Source of the DNA: an uncultured Chitinophagaceae bacterium
GTDB taxonomy: Bacteria > Bacteroidota > Bacteroidia > Chitinophagales > Chitinophagaceae
NCBI GenBank assembly: GCA_903895845.1
Contig: CAITVK010000048.1
Location: forward strand, 42,604-106,603
DNA length: 64,000 nt
Direction of reading: 5' to 3'
The notes beneath the pieces are model-generated. The model saw only the letters and a list, made by a program, of their open reading frames with translations, had not been told where the DNA came from and did not search any database. Within the stretch, counting starts at the first letter, position 1; every line of letters starts with the position of its first letter. Below are positions 26,166-36,400 of the stretch, piece after piece. A program made the position numbers and the translations under genes.

Positions 26166-27971
26166 CTATTTGTTTTTAGTCTCCACTTTTGTAACCATCT
26201 TTCTATATTTATTTACAGATGCAGCCATCCCTTGTTTGCCTTGATAGGTGGGGGCAACAAAGATGAATGAGTAGGGCTTATAGAGTGTGGCACAGGTTGG
26301 GTTATTCGCTTTTAGTTGGTTGAATTTCTCCCAATCCACATCATACTTTTTAATCGTTTTTGCAATCAATGCCTTTTCATACTTGCCTGTCTTATCGCCT
26401 TTGTACCCCAAAGCCATCACTTTCCAACCATCTGCGATGATGGTATGTAGCAATAAACCATATTGACTTGAAACCTTGATATATTCTTGGTCTAACTTAT
26501 TGGGCATTTCTATTTTAGTGCTTAATGTCACTATCTTTTTCCATAAACCAACATTCTCTTGCTTTTCTTCAATTACCTTATCCAACAAACCGTTATTGTA
26601 ATACCATCTGAATGCTTTATTCAGGAATCCTTCATTAGACGCCATATTTTGAGGTAGGTTGGCAGTGTCTATTCCTCCCAAAAATTCATCACGCATCCAC
26701 CATACCCAATCCTTATCAAAATAATATTTAGCACTCTCATGTCCCCTTAATACCCCCTTAGCGGACAATAGACATAACTCCCTAAAGGCTTTTCTGCTGG
26801 CGGGACTCAAAATACCATTGTCATCCATAAATTCATTAAAAACACTTACTTCTGACCGGTTCTTATTTGCACCCCATTTGCTGATGACATAAGCATTCAA
26901 TTTGCACCAGAACTCATTGCTGATATAGGGACCGACCCAGCCACCCCCACGACTCCAACTCCAAACTCCAGAGAAATTGGGGTTATTTTTAATATCATTC
27001 AGGCACTTATAACCTGATTGTGGTTTGATAATATTGTATTCTTCAAAACCATTGATTACTCCATCCATCACATAGTTTGGGTAAGCCCCTTTGCCTTCAT
27101 ATTCTCGTTGACATTCAACCTCAACTATCTGCTGATGTTTACCGATACCCAAGGTAGGGTTAAAATCAATGGTACGATGGTAGTCGCCCTGTGTGTGCTT
27201 AATAGAGAAGATGAGATTCTTGTGCGGTTCAATTTGATTGGTGACTGCCAAATAATAAGCTGCTGAATCGTGCATGCCACCAAAGGACCATGTGCGGTAA
27301 AAGATGGTCTTGTTTCTTTTCACACATACTTCCTCACGCAATAAATTTATCAATTTAACATGGCTTGATACGCCATTCAAGATGGGGTTATTACCTGTAT
27401 GATAGGGTACATTATTTAGGTAGGTCTCCCCTGTCCGTATCACCAATCCATCCAAATCGGGGAAGGTTTCGAACAATTCATCCAACATGAGTTTGTGAAT
27501 TTCAATTGTCTTTGGTCTTTCAAAAGAAATCTTTCCCTTCGCATCACAAATTTCATCATGGTATAGTTCCACTAATTTCTTGGGCAAGACTATCAAATCG
27601 GTAAAATAATAAATCTTGATACCTGCGGCATGAGCAGCCTTGATGTTTTTACGTACACGTTCGGCAGCAGCCATTACCCAAGCCCTTTCCTTAGAGCCTT
27701 GAGGGAAGATTTGCGGATTTAATTTGTCAAAAGTGATGGCAGCATGGGCAAATGTAAAATCATTCATTACCTGCCCGTTATACCCTTTCTCTTTTAGGTA
27801 ATTGGAATTATTAAATACAGTTTCTGTCAAGGGTTCTCCAGGATTATTGTGAACCATATCTAAAATATATTGGGTTGATGGTTGAGCATTAGCAATTAAT
27901 CCACAACATACAAGAGCTGTAGCAATTATAAATCGCCTTTTATTGGACTGTATTCTATTAATTAATTTCAT
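26166..27971 (-). CDS. Exported putative TIM-barrel glycosidase, uncharacterised
   Basis: This 601-aa exported protein has a signal peptide at 1-30 (..GLIANAQ). I do not recognise a named family with certainty. The first ~400 residues read like a TIM-barrel: KEKGYNGQVMNDFTFAHAAITFD, GIKIYYFTDLIVLPKKL, FPDLDGLVIRTGETY and VWSWSRGGGWVGPY. The GLVIRTGETY segment puts a Glu at the end of a predicted strand, and CQREYEGKG follows later. The pattern recalls GH67-like alpha-glucuronidases, but the similarity is distant. A helical C-terminal part (about 400-600) follows. Position between a polysaccharide lyase-like gene and GH3, with 44-60 bp spacers, supports a role in cutting the same glycan, possibly removing a uronic acid. 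Confidence 0.55.
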   Translation of the reverse strand: MKLINRIQSNKRRFIIATALVCCGLIANAQPSTQYILDMVHNNPGEPLTETVFNNSNYLKEKGYNGQVMNDFTFAHAAITFDKLNPQIFPQGSKERAWVMAAAERVRKNIKAAHAAGIKIYYFTDLIVLPKKLVELYHDEICDAKGKISFERPKTIEIHKLMLDELFETFPDLDGLVIRTGETYLNNVPYHTGNNPILNGVSSHVKLINLLREEVCVKRNKTIFYRTWSFGGMHDSAAYYLAVTNQIEPHKNLIFSIKHTQGDYHRTIDFNPTLGIGKHQQIVEVECQREYEGKGAYPNYVMDGVINGFEEYNIIKPQSGYKCLNDIKNNPNFSGVWSWSRGGGWVGPYISNEFWCKLNAYVISKWGANKNRSEVSVFNEFMDDNGILSPASRKAFRELCLLSAKGVLRGHESAKYYFDKDWVWWMRDEFLGGIDTANLPQNMASNEGFLNKAFRWYYNNGLLDKVIEEKQENVGLWKKIVTLSTKIEMPNKLDQEYIKVSSQYGLLLHTIIADGWKVMALGYKGDKTGKYEKALIAKTIKKYDVDWEKFNQLKANNPTCATLYKPYSFIFVAPTYQGKQGMAASVNKYRKMVTKVETKNK

Positions 27972-28031
27972 GAATCTATTGATTGATAAGATTGGTATTG
28001 GCTTAATGAATTTTATTTAAATAATATTTTA

Positions 28032-30773
28032 TTACTTTATAAATGACGCATTATATTGTTTACCATTATCAAAAACCGTTAAATAGTACATGCCAGATGC
28101 AAGTTGTTGAATATTTACAGCAGAATTAGTTGTACCTCTTGGGATAGCTTGTTGAAGAATCGTTTTCCCATCAATACCTGTTATCAATAAAGTGGCGTGT
28201 ATCCCAACTTTAGGATGTTTCACATTTATTATAGCACTAGCAGGATTGGGTATGATTGTTACATTATTAATCACCTCTTCTTTTACTGCTTTTTTAACAC
28301 TGTCAACAGGTTGAATGGCTAATAAATTACCTATTGTAGTTGAACTATCTGCACTCCATTTTTCTAACGGAATGATTTGGGCAGGATCGGAATTTGCTAA
28401 ATTCTGACCAGGCAAAACTCGTAGAAGAATACTGTACTTACTATTAGCCGTGTTATTAGAACCCTTAACCGTTATTTTTTTGAATTGCGCATTCATGGAA
28501 TCATTGCTCACCGCAGCGTTTGATCTTGTTACACTTGGTGATTCAGCTTCAACGCTCAACTTTGCATTGCCATTGATAGGTGATAGTAAGAATAGGGTAC
28601 ACTGTTGCCCAGTTCGTGGGTCGGTTAGTACTGCGCGCATTTTACTAGCATCTATTATGACACTGCAAACGGTATGAAAAAAACTGTAAACTGTATCAGC
28701 TCCTTTTGTGGCAATATCATCTTGTATTAACAGTTCGCCATTGGCTTTATTAAGTTTGAACCCTCTCCGTAAACTATCTGTCCAAGTGGTGTACGCACTG
28801 CTTAAATCTAACACTGCAAGCGATGTCCCATTGGAAGGGGACGGAATAAAAGCGGTTATTTTACTGGAATAGGTAGCGTCTTGGTCAATTTTTGATAAAG
28901 ATGTGTTGGCTTGGTTTACCAGATTGGTACCAAAGACTAAGGTATTTTGAGCTTCGGCTCTTTTTCGATAATACAAATAAGGTGTATTATTTGCAGGATA
29001 ACCGTAAAATCCTGGCGTTGTTTCTCCACCAATATCGAGTAGCCATCTCACCCTCTTACAGTCAAATATAAAGTTGCCACAATCCAAAGCTTCATGATAT
29101 TCGGTGTTTGACCCAGCCTTAAAACCTAAAAAGGTGGCACTGCTATCAAATAACTTGGAATGAAAAAATCCTTGTTCCACACCTGCTGCATAATAATCAA
29201 CAGGATAAGTAGAAGTCACTGATGGAATAGATTGGTACACCTTGTCATCATAATACTTAAACCCCCATATATTCCCATTACTGCTGTTCAGTTTCTTAAA
29301 CCAACTACCAATAGATGGCGTATTTGCATCCTTAGCGATAAACAGAGAAAAATCGGATGGTGAATAGTATTTACTAGGGGCGACAAACGGGTTCTGCTCC
29401 CCGTCTCCAGCTGGCATTGAACCAAATGGTCCTATATTGTAGGCGTTATAGGTTGAATATTGATAAAAGCCCGGCAAAGTGGTAATACCAAAATCACCAC
29501 CCGTATTCTTAAGCATTAAACGCATAGACAAGTCAGCATCTAAAAAACAGCGGATCATCCAATCTGCATAACCACTTCCTTCATACCACCCCCCACCAGG
29601 CCCAAAGCCTAGAAAACCCATCGGCAGGCATTGGTTGGCATATTGTAACACAACCGCACAATCTTTTTGGTAATTATAGGTAACTCCATTCACCACTTCA
29701 GTGGGCTCATCCCAAATTGCAAGAGCCGATTCAATAATACCAGAATGGCAAACAGAATTCCAGTTGCTATTTCCATACAAATTGTTGAACCCATACTTGC
29801 CTTTTAAAGTACTTATATATAATTGCTTAAACTTAGCAACACCATTTCTATAAAGGGCACGCCTTACTTGTTTGCGTTGATTGGAATCTAATCCATTATA
29901 TACCCAATCATAACAATTTGCCACCACATGACAAACTTCTGGACAATCGAGGGTATTTGCATTACTCCATGAAACAACTTTACTGGAATCTGTTACCCAA
30001 TTCAACCATGCCCAAACTATATTTTTAAATCGCACACTATCGGGATTCAAGCGATAATACATGGCAGCTTGAAATAAATGATAATAATCAATACTAGAAC
30101 TACTGTTTCCGATATTGGATCTATCTGCAATAGTTGCAGTAGGTAAGGTGAAATTAACCGATGACAATGCACCGTTTTTTATACTCTTTAAACAAGAAGT
30201 GATATATGAATTGGAAACATTTTTCACTACATCTAAGGCACTATCGTTTAGGATTAGGCGTGGGTGAATTTTGGAAGTGTTGCTGCTATTCAATTCATTG
30301 ACAAAGTCTGTATTACTGCGGGTTATGAAAAAATAGGCAGTGAAATAAAAAGGCAATTGCTTTGCTGTCACCGAATTTGAATCAGTAACCTTAAAAATAA
30401 CCGAATCCCACCCAACTGCATTAGTTTTGGGTACATAGCTAAATGCACCAGTCGTATTTACTGTAGTATTAGAGCTACCAGATGTCATGCTTACAACTCC
30501 CTTTCCAGCTTGACGTTCTACAGAAAAACGCAAATAACGATTTGCTTCATACAAAGGATTTACAACACTTGTTATGGTATCTTTAAGATTTGTTTGGTTA
30601 CGAGTAACAGGAAAGTAATTTAAGATGCTGTTTGTGTAAGCACCTACCCCACCAGACCACCCATTTCTGAAAGGTTTTAAAAATCTTGGCTGAACTTGGG
30701 CATAACTAACAAAACAGCTTAGTGATAGTAACAATAGGGTTACTAATTTAAGCTTAGAAATAGCGTTATACAT
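28032..30773 (-). CDS. Heparinase II/III-like polysaccharide lyase with Ig-like domain and T9SS tail
   Basis: This 913-aa protein is read from the ATG at 30771-30773, giving a signal peptide of about 26 residues (..CFVSYAQ). An in-frame ATG at 30827 would add 18 residues. Order: an Ig-like or cadherin-like domain (about 30-135), an (alpha/alpha) toroid with NSNWNSVCHSG (Trp338, Asn339) and GGGWYEGSGY, then a beta-sandwich with YHEALDCGNFIFD (His560, Asp564) and VRWLLDIGGE. These match heparinase II/III-family lyases of the PL12/15/17/21 type, which cleave uronic acid-containing chains by beta-elimination. The C-terminal ~75 residues (TIIPNPASAIINVKH.., then GMYYLTVFDNG) are a type A T9SS sorting domain, so it is a surface-attached lyase. 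It is the only obvious backbone-cleaving enzyme. Confidence 0.75.
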   Translation of the reverse strand: MYNAISKLKLVTLLLLSLSCFVSYAQVQPRFLKPFRNGWSGGVGAYTNSILNYFPVTRNQTNLKDTITSVVNPLYEANRYLRFSVERQAGKGVVSMTSGSSNTTVNTTGAFSYVPKTNAVGWDSVIFKVTDSNSVTAKQLPFYFTAYFFITRSNTDFVNELNSSNTSKIHPRLILNDSALDVVKNVSNSYITSCLKSIKNGALSSVNFTLPTATIADRSNIGNSSSSIDYYHLFQAAMYYRLNPDSVRFKNIVWAWLNWVTDSSKVVSWSNANTLDCPEVCHVVANCYDWVYNGLDSNQRKQVRRALYRNGVAKFKQLYISTLKGKYGFNNLYGNSNWNSVCHSGIIESALAIWDEPTEVVNGVTYNYQKDCAVVLQYANQCLPMGFLGFGPGGGWYEGSGYADWMIRCFLDADLSMRLMLKNTGGDFGITTLPGFYQYSTYNAYNIGPFGSMPAGDGEQNPFVAPSKYYSPSDFSLFIAKDANTPSIGSWFKKLNSSNGNIWGFKYYDDKVYQSIPSVTSTYPVDYYAAGVEQGFFHSKLFDSSATFLGFKAGSNTEYHEALDCGNFIFDCKRVRWLLDIGGETTPGFYGYPANNTPYLYYRKRAEAQNTLVFGTNLVNQANTSLSKIDQDATYSSKITAFIPSPSNGTSLAVLDLSSAYTTWTDSLRRGFKLNKANGELLIQDDIATKGADTVYSFFHTVCSVIIDASKMRAVLTDPRTGQQCTLFLLSPINGNAKLSVEAESPSVTRSNAAVSNDSMNAQFKKITVKGSNNTANSKYSILLRVLPGQNLANSDPAQIIPLEKWSADSSTTIGNLLAIQPVDSVKKAVKEEVINNVTIIPNPASAIINVKHPKVGIHATLLITGIDGKTILQQAIPRGTTNSAVNIQQLASGMYYLTVFDNGKQYNASFIK

Positions 30774-30799
30774 GAAATTTGAGTTTAATGGTGAGTATA

Positions 30800-30900
30800 T
30801 TTTCAACACAAAGACACTAAGGCGCAAAGAAGCACAAAGAAGAATAGTAACTGATACTTATTAGTATGTTTTAGGTCTTTTAGACTTTGTGGCGAAATAA
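30800..30900. repeat. Short CACAAAG-type repeat with inverted partner
   Basis: Between the DUF5017-like gene and the lyase gene, 30805-30841 holds three near-copies of CACAAAG or CGCAAAG at ~9-12 bp spacing. An inverted counterpart, ACTTTGTGGCGAA, lies near 30882-30894. I recall similar CTTTGTGTCTTTGTG-like motifs as dispersed intergenic elements in many Bacteroidota genomes, but I cannot confirm copy number from one window. It could form a loose stem-loop in the leader of the lyase mRNA. Confidence 0.4.
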
Positions 30901-30928
30901 ATAACAATAATTACAAAAGCATAAATAG

Positions 30929-31813
30929 TTAAGGCGTTATTGTCAATTCAATTGTTTTCATAGCAACTTTTGTGTCATAAATATTTGAATTTTGGGCAAC
31001 AAATGTGACAGTGTATTTGCCTGTGGTATTAAAGACATATTGATAGTTGCTGATAGCAACATCTGCGATTGATTTTATTGAGATACCCTGATCCATAGTT
31101 GTACGATAAGGAAAAAATGGTTTTGAAACTACCCAATCGTCCGAAGCTGCACTTGTTGCTGAAGAACCAGAAGTGGACAGTGAAGCTGTAGAAACATTCC
31201 ATTTTATGGCTGTATTCAAGGAATCAACAGCAGTGAAGCCCGAAGCTAAATTGTAAATCGGTGTGGTATCTCCTGCTGACAGAATCGTATTGATGAATAA
31301 ATTTTGAATCGACCAATTTGTTTTTCTTTTGGATGGAATCCTGTAACGAAACGCAAGGGTTACAGGAATAGTATCGGCTGAGACCAAATCGCTGATATCA
31401 ACTAGGCCCGAAGGAGTGTTTGCCACACCATTTGAAAGTGTAAACCTATTCGTTATGTCAGTCCAAGATGCATTTGCAATGCCAACCTTGTTATTAGTCC
31501 CCGTAAAATTTAAAGATAAGAGAACGTTTAGCAAGGTATCAGGTAAAATGGTGTCTGTTACAGTAGTTGTAAAGCTAATGGTGGGCTTACCGCCTGTCAG
31601 ATAGCCTCTTTTGGAATATTGATATTGTTTTCCAGGTTCACCTGAGTAAAAAACAATATAGTTTGGATTCCCACTTAAATTGAATGTAACCGTATCCCCT
31701 ACCCTGTAGGTATTAGCATTGGTAGTTACATTGAAATCCAAATTGGGAGTAACCACTTTGTTACATGAAGTTATTAAAACTAGAAATGTAAATAAAATTA
31801 AAGCGTATCTCAT
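30929..31813 (-). CDS. SusE-position surface lipoprotein, DUF5017-like
   Basis: This 294-aa lipoprotein has a signal peptide and lipobox LITSC, with lipidated Cys17. The N-terminal half (FNVTTNANTYRVGDTVTFNL, then GNPNYIVFYSGEPGKQYQY) matches the DUF5017 pattern found next to SusD genes. The rest is beta-rich (SLSTSGSSATSAASDDW, and a C-terminal KYTVTFVAQNSN) and predicts a second beta-sandwich. Such proteins are outer-membrane glycan-binding partners of SusC/SusD. The gene starts 11 bp after SusD, so it is translated from the same mRNA. No catalytic motif is visible. Confidence 0.8.
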   Translation of the reverse strand: MRYALILFTFLVLITSCNKVVTPNLDFNVTTNANTYRVGDTVTFNLSGNPNYIVFYSGEPGKQYQYSKRGYLTGGKPTISFTTTVTDTILPDTLLNVLLSLNFTGTNNKVGIANASWTDITNRFTLSNGVANTPSGLVDISDLVSADTIPVTLAFRYRIPSKRKTNWSIQNLFINTILSAGDTTPIYNLASGFTAVDSLNTAIKWNVSTASLSTSGSSATSAASDDWVVSKPFFPYRTTMDQGISIKSIADVAISNYQYVFNTTGKYTVTFVAQNSNIYDTKVAMKTIELTITP

Positions 31814-31824
31814 CGTATATAAAT

Positions 31825-33402
31825 TTAATATCCAGGATTCTGGGTGAGTAATGGGTTTAAATTGATTTCATATTGAGGTATTGGATAAAAATAATTCCTT
31901 TCAGAGGCATCATCACCAGACAATTTACCGTTTCCATACGCTACAGTAGGAGCATTTGTCTTGAAGTCTAATGCTAATGCCTTCATTGTAGGAAGATAAA
32001 TTCCCCATCGTATTAGGTCGAGCCGTCTTTGTGTTTCATAACATAACTCTCTTAACCTTTCATCTTGAATAACAGACCTGAGACTATCTTTATTTTGGTT
32101 AATTATAATCGCACCTGTTGTCCCGGAATAAGAAAAGCTTTTCGCTTTCGCTCTCGACCTTACCAAGTTTAGAGTGTTTAATGCCAATTGAGTAGGTCCA
32201 TTTACCTCATTTTCAGCTTCGGCAAGCATGAGTAGCACATCGGAATATCGAAGAACAGGAAAATTGCAAGGGGTATTGTTTTTATTCTTTGGGGTTGTCA
32301 ATTCATATTCCCGACGATATTTACCCATCTGCCTGTTATATTGGTTTTGGGTATATTTCAAGTAAGCCTTTGTAGTAACATTGTTTGTTGTGGCATAATT
32401 GAAATTTGCACAGTTCCAGTTCATCCGTACATCGTTTGTATCTGCAGCGTAAGATTTGAATAATTTTCCAGTGCAAGAACCAAAGTTCGAGCAAACGCCT
32501 ACTGTTAAATCATTGGTTGTTATTCCTATTACATTACCCCATCTGCCAGTAGGTGTGTAAGCTGTAGGGGCATTTTCCACCTCAAATTCAACTTCCCATA
32601 AATCTTCTTTCGTATCATAGATATCTTGCATCAGATTAATAAAAACCTGCTTATAATCAGGATTCAATGCATGTAAGCCTGAATTGTAAACTTTGGTTGC
32701 CCAATTTAGTGCATCTTTATATCTAGCAGTTTCATTGAGTGGGAAACCCGCCATTGATAGATTTACCCTTGCCAATATCCCTTCCACTGCTGTTTTTGTA
32801 ATATGACCGTTGTAGTTGAAGGCTGTAATTGGATTCACCATAGAATCGGCTGCGGTCATATCTGTCAATATTTGAGTATAAACAGCAGTCAATGAACTAC
32901 GTGGCATCCCCGGGTTATCAATATCAAAGGAGGACTTTAAAGGCATTGGCACTCCACCAAAATGGGTTGCAAGTAGGTAATAAAAATAGCCGCGAAGAAA
33001 TAATGCCTCCCCTTTAATAACGTTTCTTCTTGTTGAATCCATGGTTGGCTTATTAATATTCTCCAACAACAAATTGGCTCTATAAATTCCTTCATAAGCC
33101 TTTCGCCAAAAAAGCAAGTAAGTTCCCTCAGTTGGCGTATAATTATTAATAAAAAGCGCAACTGGGTTTCCATTTGCTGTCCAATACAAATCATCGGCAT
33201 TATATGCATTATAGAGTGGCATAAATAATCCGTACAAATCATTCTCTCCTAAAGTATAATAAACCCCTGTTAACGCATTATTTAAATCCGACTCTGTATT
33301 GAAATAAACCGAAGGGCTTACAGTATCTGTTGGAGTTGTTGCCAATTGCTTTTTGCAAGAGAATAACCCAATAACTAAAAGAAAACTAATATATTTTTTC
33401 AT
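31825..33402 (-). CDS. susD: SusD/RagB-family glycan-binding lipoprotein
   Basis: This 525-aa outer-membrane lipoprotein has the lipobox LFSCKK (Cys16). N-terminal SusD-like signatures are VSPSVYFNTESDLNNALTGVYY and an LRGYFYYLLATHFGGVPM helix. RagB/SusD C-terminal signatures are PVLRYSDVLLMLAEAENEV, then ERLRELCYETQRRLDLIRWG and YFYPIPQYEINLNP. It captures oligosaccharides at the cell surface and forms the lid of the SusC transporter. The gene begins 12 bp after SusC and 11 bp before the DUF5017-like gene, a compact three-gene unit. The symbol denotes the family, not the starch-specific founding member. Confidence 0.97.
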   Translation of the reverse strand: MKKYISFLLVIGLFSCKKQLATTPTDTVSPSVYFNTESDLNNALTGVYYTLGENDLYGLFMPLYNAYNADDLYWTANGNPVALFINNYTPTEGTYLLFWRKAYEGIYRANLLLENINKPTMDSTRRNVIKGEALFLRGYFYYLLATHFGGVPMPLKSSFDIDNPGMPRSSLTAVYTQILTDMTAADSMVNPITAFNYNGHITKTAVEGILARVNLSMAGFPLNETARYKDALNWATKVYNSGLHALNPDYKQVFINLMQDIYDTKEDLWEVEFEVENAPTAYTPTGRWGNVIGITTNDLTVGVCSNFGSCTGKLFKSYAADTNDVRMNWNCANFNYATTNNVTTKAYLKYTQNQYNRQMGKYRREYELTTPKNKNNTPCNFPVLRYSDVLLMLAEAENEVNGPTQLALNTLNLVRSRAKAKSFSYSGTTGAIIINQNKDSLRSVIQDERLRELCYETQRRLDLIRWGIYLPTMKALALDFKTNAPTVAYGNGKLSGDDASERNYFYPIPQYEINLNPLLTQNPGY

Positions 33403-33414
33403 GTTGTAAAGTTT

Positions 33415-36400
33415 TTAAAAAGAAAGATTCAACCCTAATACTATTGTTCTTGAACGTGGATAGGAGGAGTAATCAAACCCAGGGGTTAACGCACTATAAC
33501 GAACCGACACTTCAGGGTCGTAGCCGCTATATTTTGTCCAAGTAATTAAATTCTGGCCAGAGACATACAATCTAATACCTCGAATACTATATTTTTTCAA
33601 TAGCTCATTGGGCAAATTATAACTCAACTGTACCGTTTTTAATCTTAAAAAAGAACCATCCTCTATGACTCTACTATTATAATCACCCGCAATTGTACCT
33701 CCTCGTCTTGCAATAGTGTTGGACGGATTTGTGGGTGTCCATCTATTTTTGTACGTATCAAACATGTTCAAGTTTGCACCAAAACTTTCTCCTTCAAATA
33801 CATATCTGTTTGCATTTAAAATATCATTTCCATAAGACCATTGAAAGAAAATTGCCAAGTCGAAGCCTTTGTAAGTAAAGTTATTTGAGAAACCCCCTAT
33901 GTGCAAGGGATTGGGATTTCCTATCACTGTTTGGTCGGAGGCATCTACCTTCCCATCCCCATTAATATCTCTAAATTTAATATCCCCTGGCTGAATGTTC
34001 GCTCTGACATTGCCATTATTAGGAACATTTCCTTTTAGTATATACCCTCCTGAGGCTGTTCTATCAAAATCAGAATATTGATAGACACCATCAAACTTAT
34101 ACCCATAAAAAAGGGCTATAGGATTGTTTATCTTAGCCATATAAGCTGCACTTGTATATACATTGGTATTCCAAGTCATACTAGTTAAAAGACTTTCTTG
34201 CCCTTGGTTTAATTCCAATACTTTGCTTTTATTGAAGGAAATATTAAAAGTAGAAATCCATGAGAATTTTTGAGTTTTAACATTTTGAGTAGTTATTGAA
34301 AATTCAAACCCTTCATTACTCACTTTACCTATGTTTTTGTAGGCATAATCAAAACCTGTTTCATAAGGTAGGGACGCATTCAATAACAAATCGTGTGTGG
34401 CTTTTCTATAGTAATCCATCGTTAATTGAACTCTATTTTGGATAAATGACAAATCCATACCTATATTACTTTGAGAAGTGGTTTCCCATTTCAAATTGGG
34501 ATTGCCATAAATAGCTTGTGTAATATAAGTAGTTGGATTGTTATCAAATGGATAGCCAGTAGTTGAATTACTAAAATTAAGTGTACTTATGTATGGAAAA
34601 TCACTTACCCTGTTATTACCCGTTACTCCATAGCTATACCTCAATTTACCCTCATTTAAGAATGGGATTCTTTCCTTTACAAAACCCTCGTCGCTAAACC
34701 GCCAAGCTACTGCCATTGACGGAAAATACCCCCACTTATGCCCTTCTGCAAACTTTGAAGAACCATCTGCTCTATAAGTTGCAGTAAATAAATACCTTCC
34801 CAAATAGCTATAATTTATCCTGCCATAAGCAGATGCCAAAAACCAATTAGAACTTGTTGCAGTTATGCTAACAGGCGTTCCCTGATCTAATCCACTTAAA
34901 CCCAAATTTTCGTTAGGCAAGAAAATAGCTTTCGCTCCATTGCTTGAAGATTGATTTGATTCAGAAGAAAAACCCACAACCACATTTAGGCTGTGTTTAT
35001 TGTTAAACAGATTAGAATATGTTAGTGTATTTTCATTTGACCAAGTAGTGTTAATTAAATTAATTACAGAACCATTTACACCCGTGTTTGCCCCTGTTAC
35101 TAAATTAATATTTCCTGTTTGCGTTTTTGAATTATTAAAGTTGTTATTGGTCTGCAAGTTTCCAATAACTCCACCTGTGACTCTAAATTTTAAGTTCTTT
35201 ACGATTGAATAATCCATGTAGGCATTTGCAATAATATTATTGACAATAGTTTGCTTCAATTCATTTTGAGCTTCTACAACTGAATTAACTCTGTAATCAA
35301 CCGTATTATTCACTAATGGATCTACGATAGTATTGATAATATTCGCACTATCACCCGTTACAGGTCTTCCGCCAATTACAGAATACAACAAGGAAAGAGT
35401 TGAACTGAATGTTCCAGCAGTAGATGCAGCGGCAGAAACACCATTGCTTTTAGTATTGGCGTAATTTACATTTATTCCGACTTTCATTTTCTCGTTGACA
35501 GTATTATCTAAAGTAAATCTACCTTGGTATCTTGAATAACCAGAGTTGATGATGACCCCTTGTTGATTGAACATAGAGCCTGAAATTGAATACTTTGTTC
35601 TTTGGCTTCCTCCACTAATGGCAATATCGCAACTATTGGTAATGCCTGGCTTGAAAAACAAGCCTTGCCAATCAATAGGAGTGGCGGTTTTATAATAATT
35701 CAGGTCTCTTCCATTATTAAAATAATTGGTCTTGGTTCCGTTAGAGTCAATATCGAACTGTAGTTTAACAAAGTCATAAGGGGATAATACTTTCATCTTC
35801 TTTGTAATTACATTATTACCCGTATATACATTGAAATTGAAAAGTGAAACACCTTCTTTTCCTTTTTTTGTGGTCACAATAATCACCCCATTTGCACCAC
35901 GTGAACCATAAATGGCAGTAGAGGAAGCATCTTTTAGCACTTCAATCGATTCTATGTCGGATTGATTCAGTGTATTAAAGTTGAAATTTTCTATGGGAAA
36001 TCCATCAACGACATATAAAGGCGAATTATCTTGGGTAATTGAATTGGCTCCCCTGATAACAATGGATGCGGACGTGCCAGGTTGTCCATCACTAGAAGAA
36101 ACCTGCACCCCCGCAATACGCCCTGCCAGGGCATCATCTATGGATTTAACTGGCGCTTTTTGAACATCGCTGATATTTACCTTGGCTACTGAACCCGTTA
36201 AATCTTTTCGTTTTACTGTTCCATAACCAATAACCACCACATCTTCTAAAGCCTGTGGTTGTGATACCATAGTCACAATAAGTTCCGAATTGGTGACAGA
36301 AATTTCCTGAGACTTATAGCCTGTACAAGATAATTGCAAAACAGTGATTTTATTATCATCTATCTGAATCTTAAATTCCCCCTTTTCATTGGTAAAAGCC

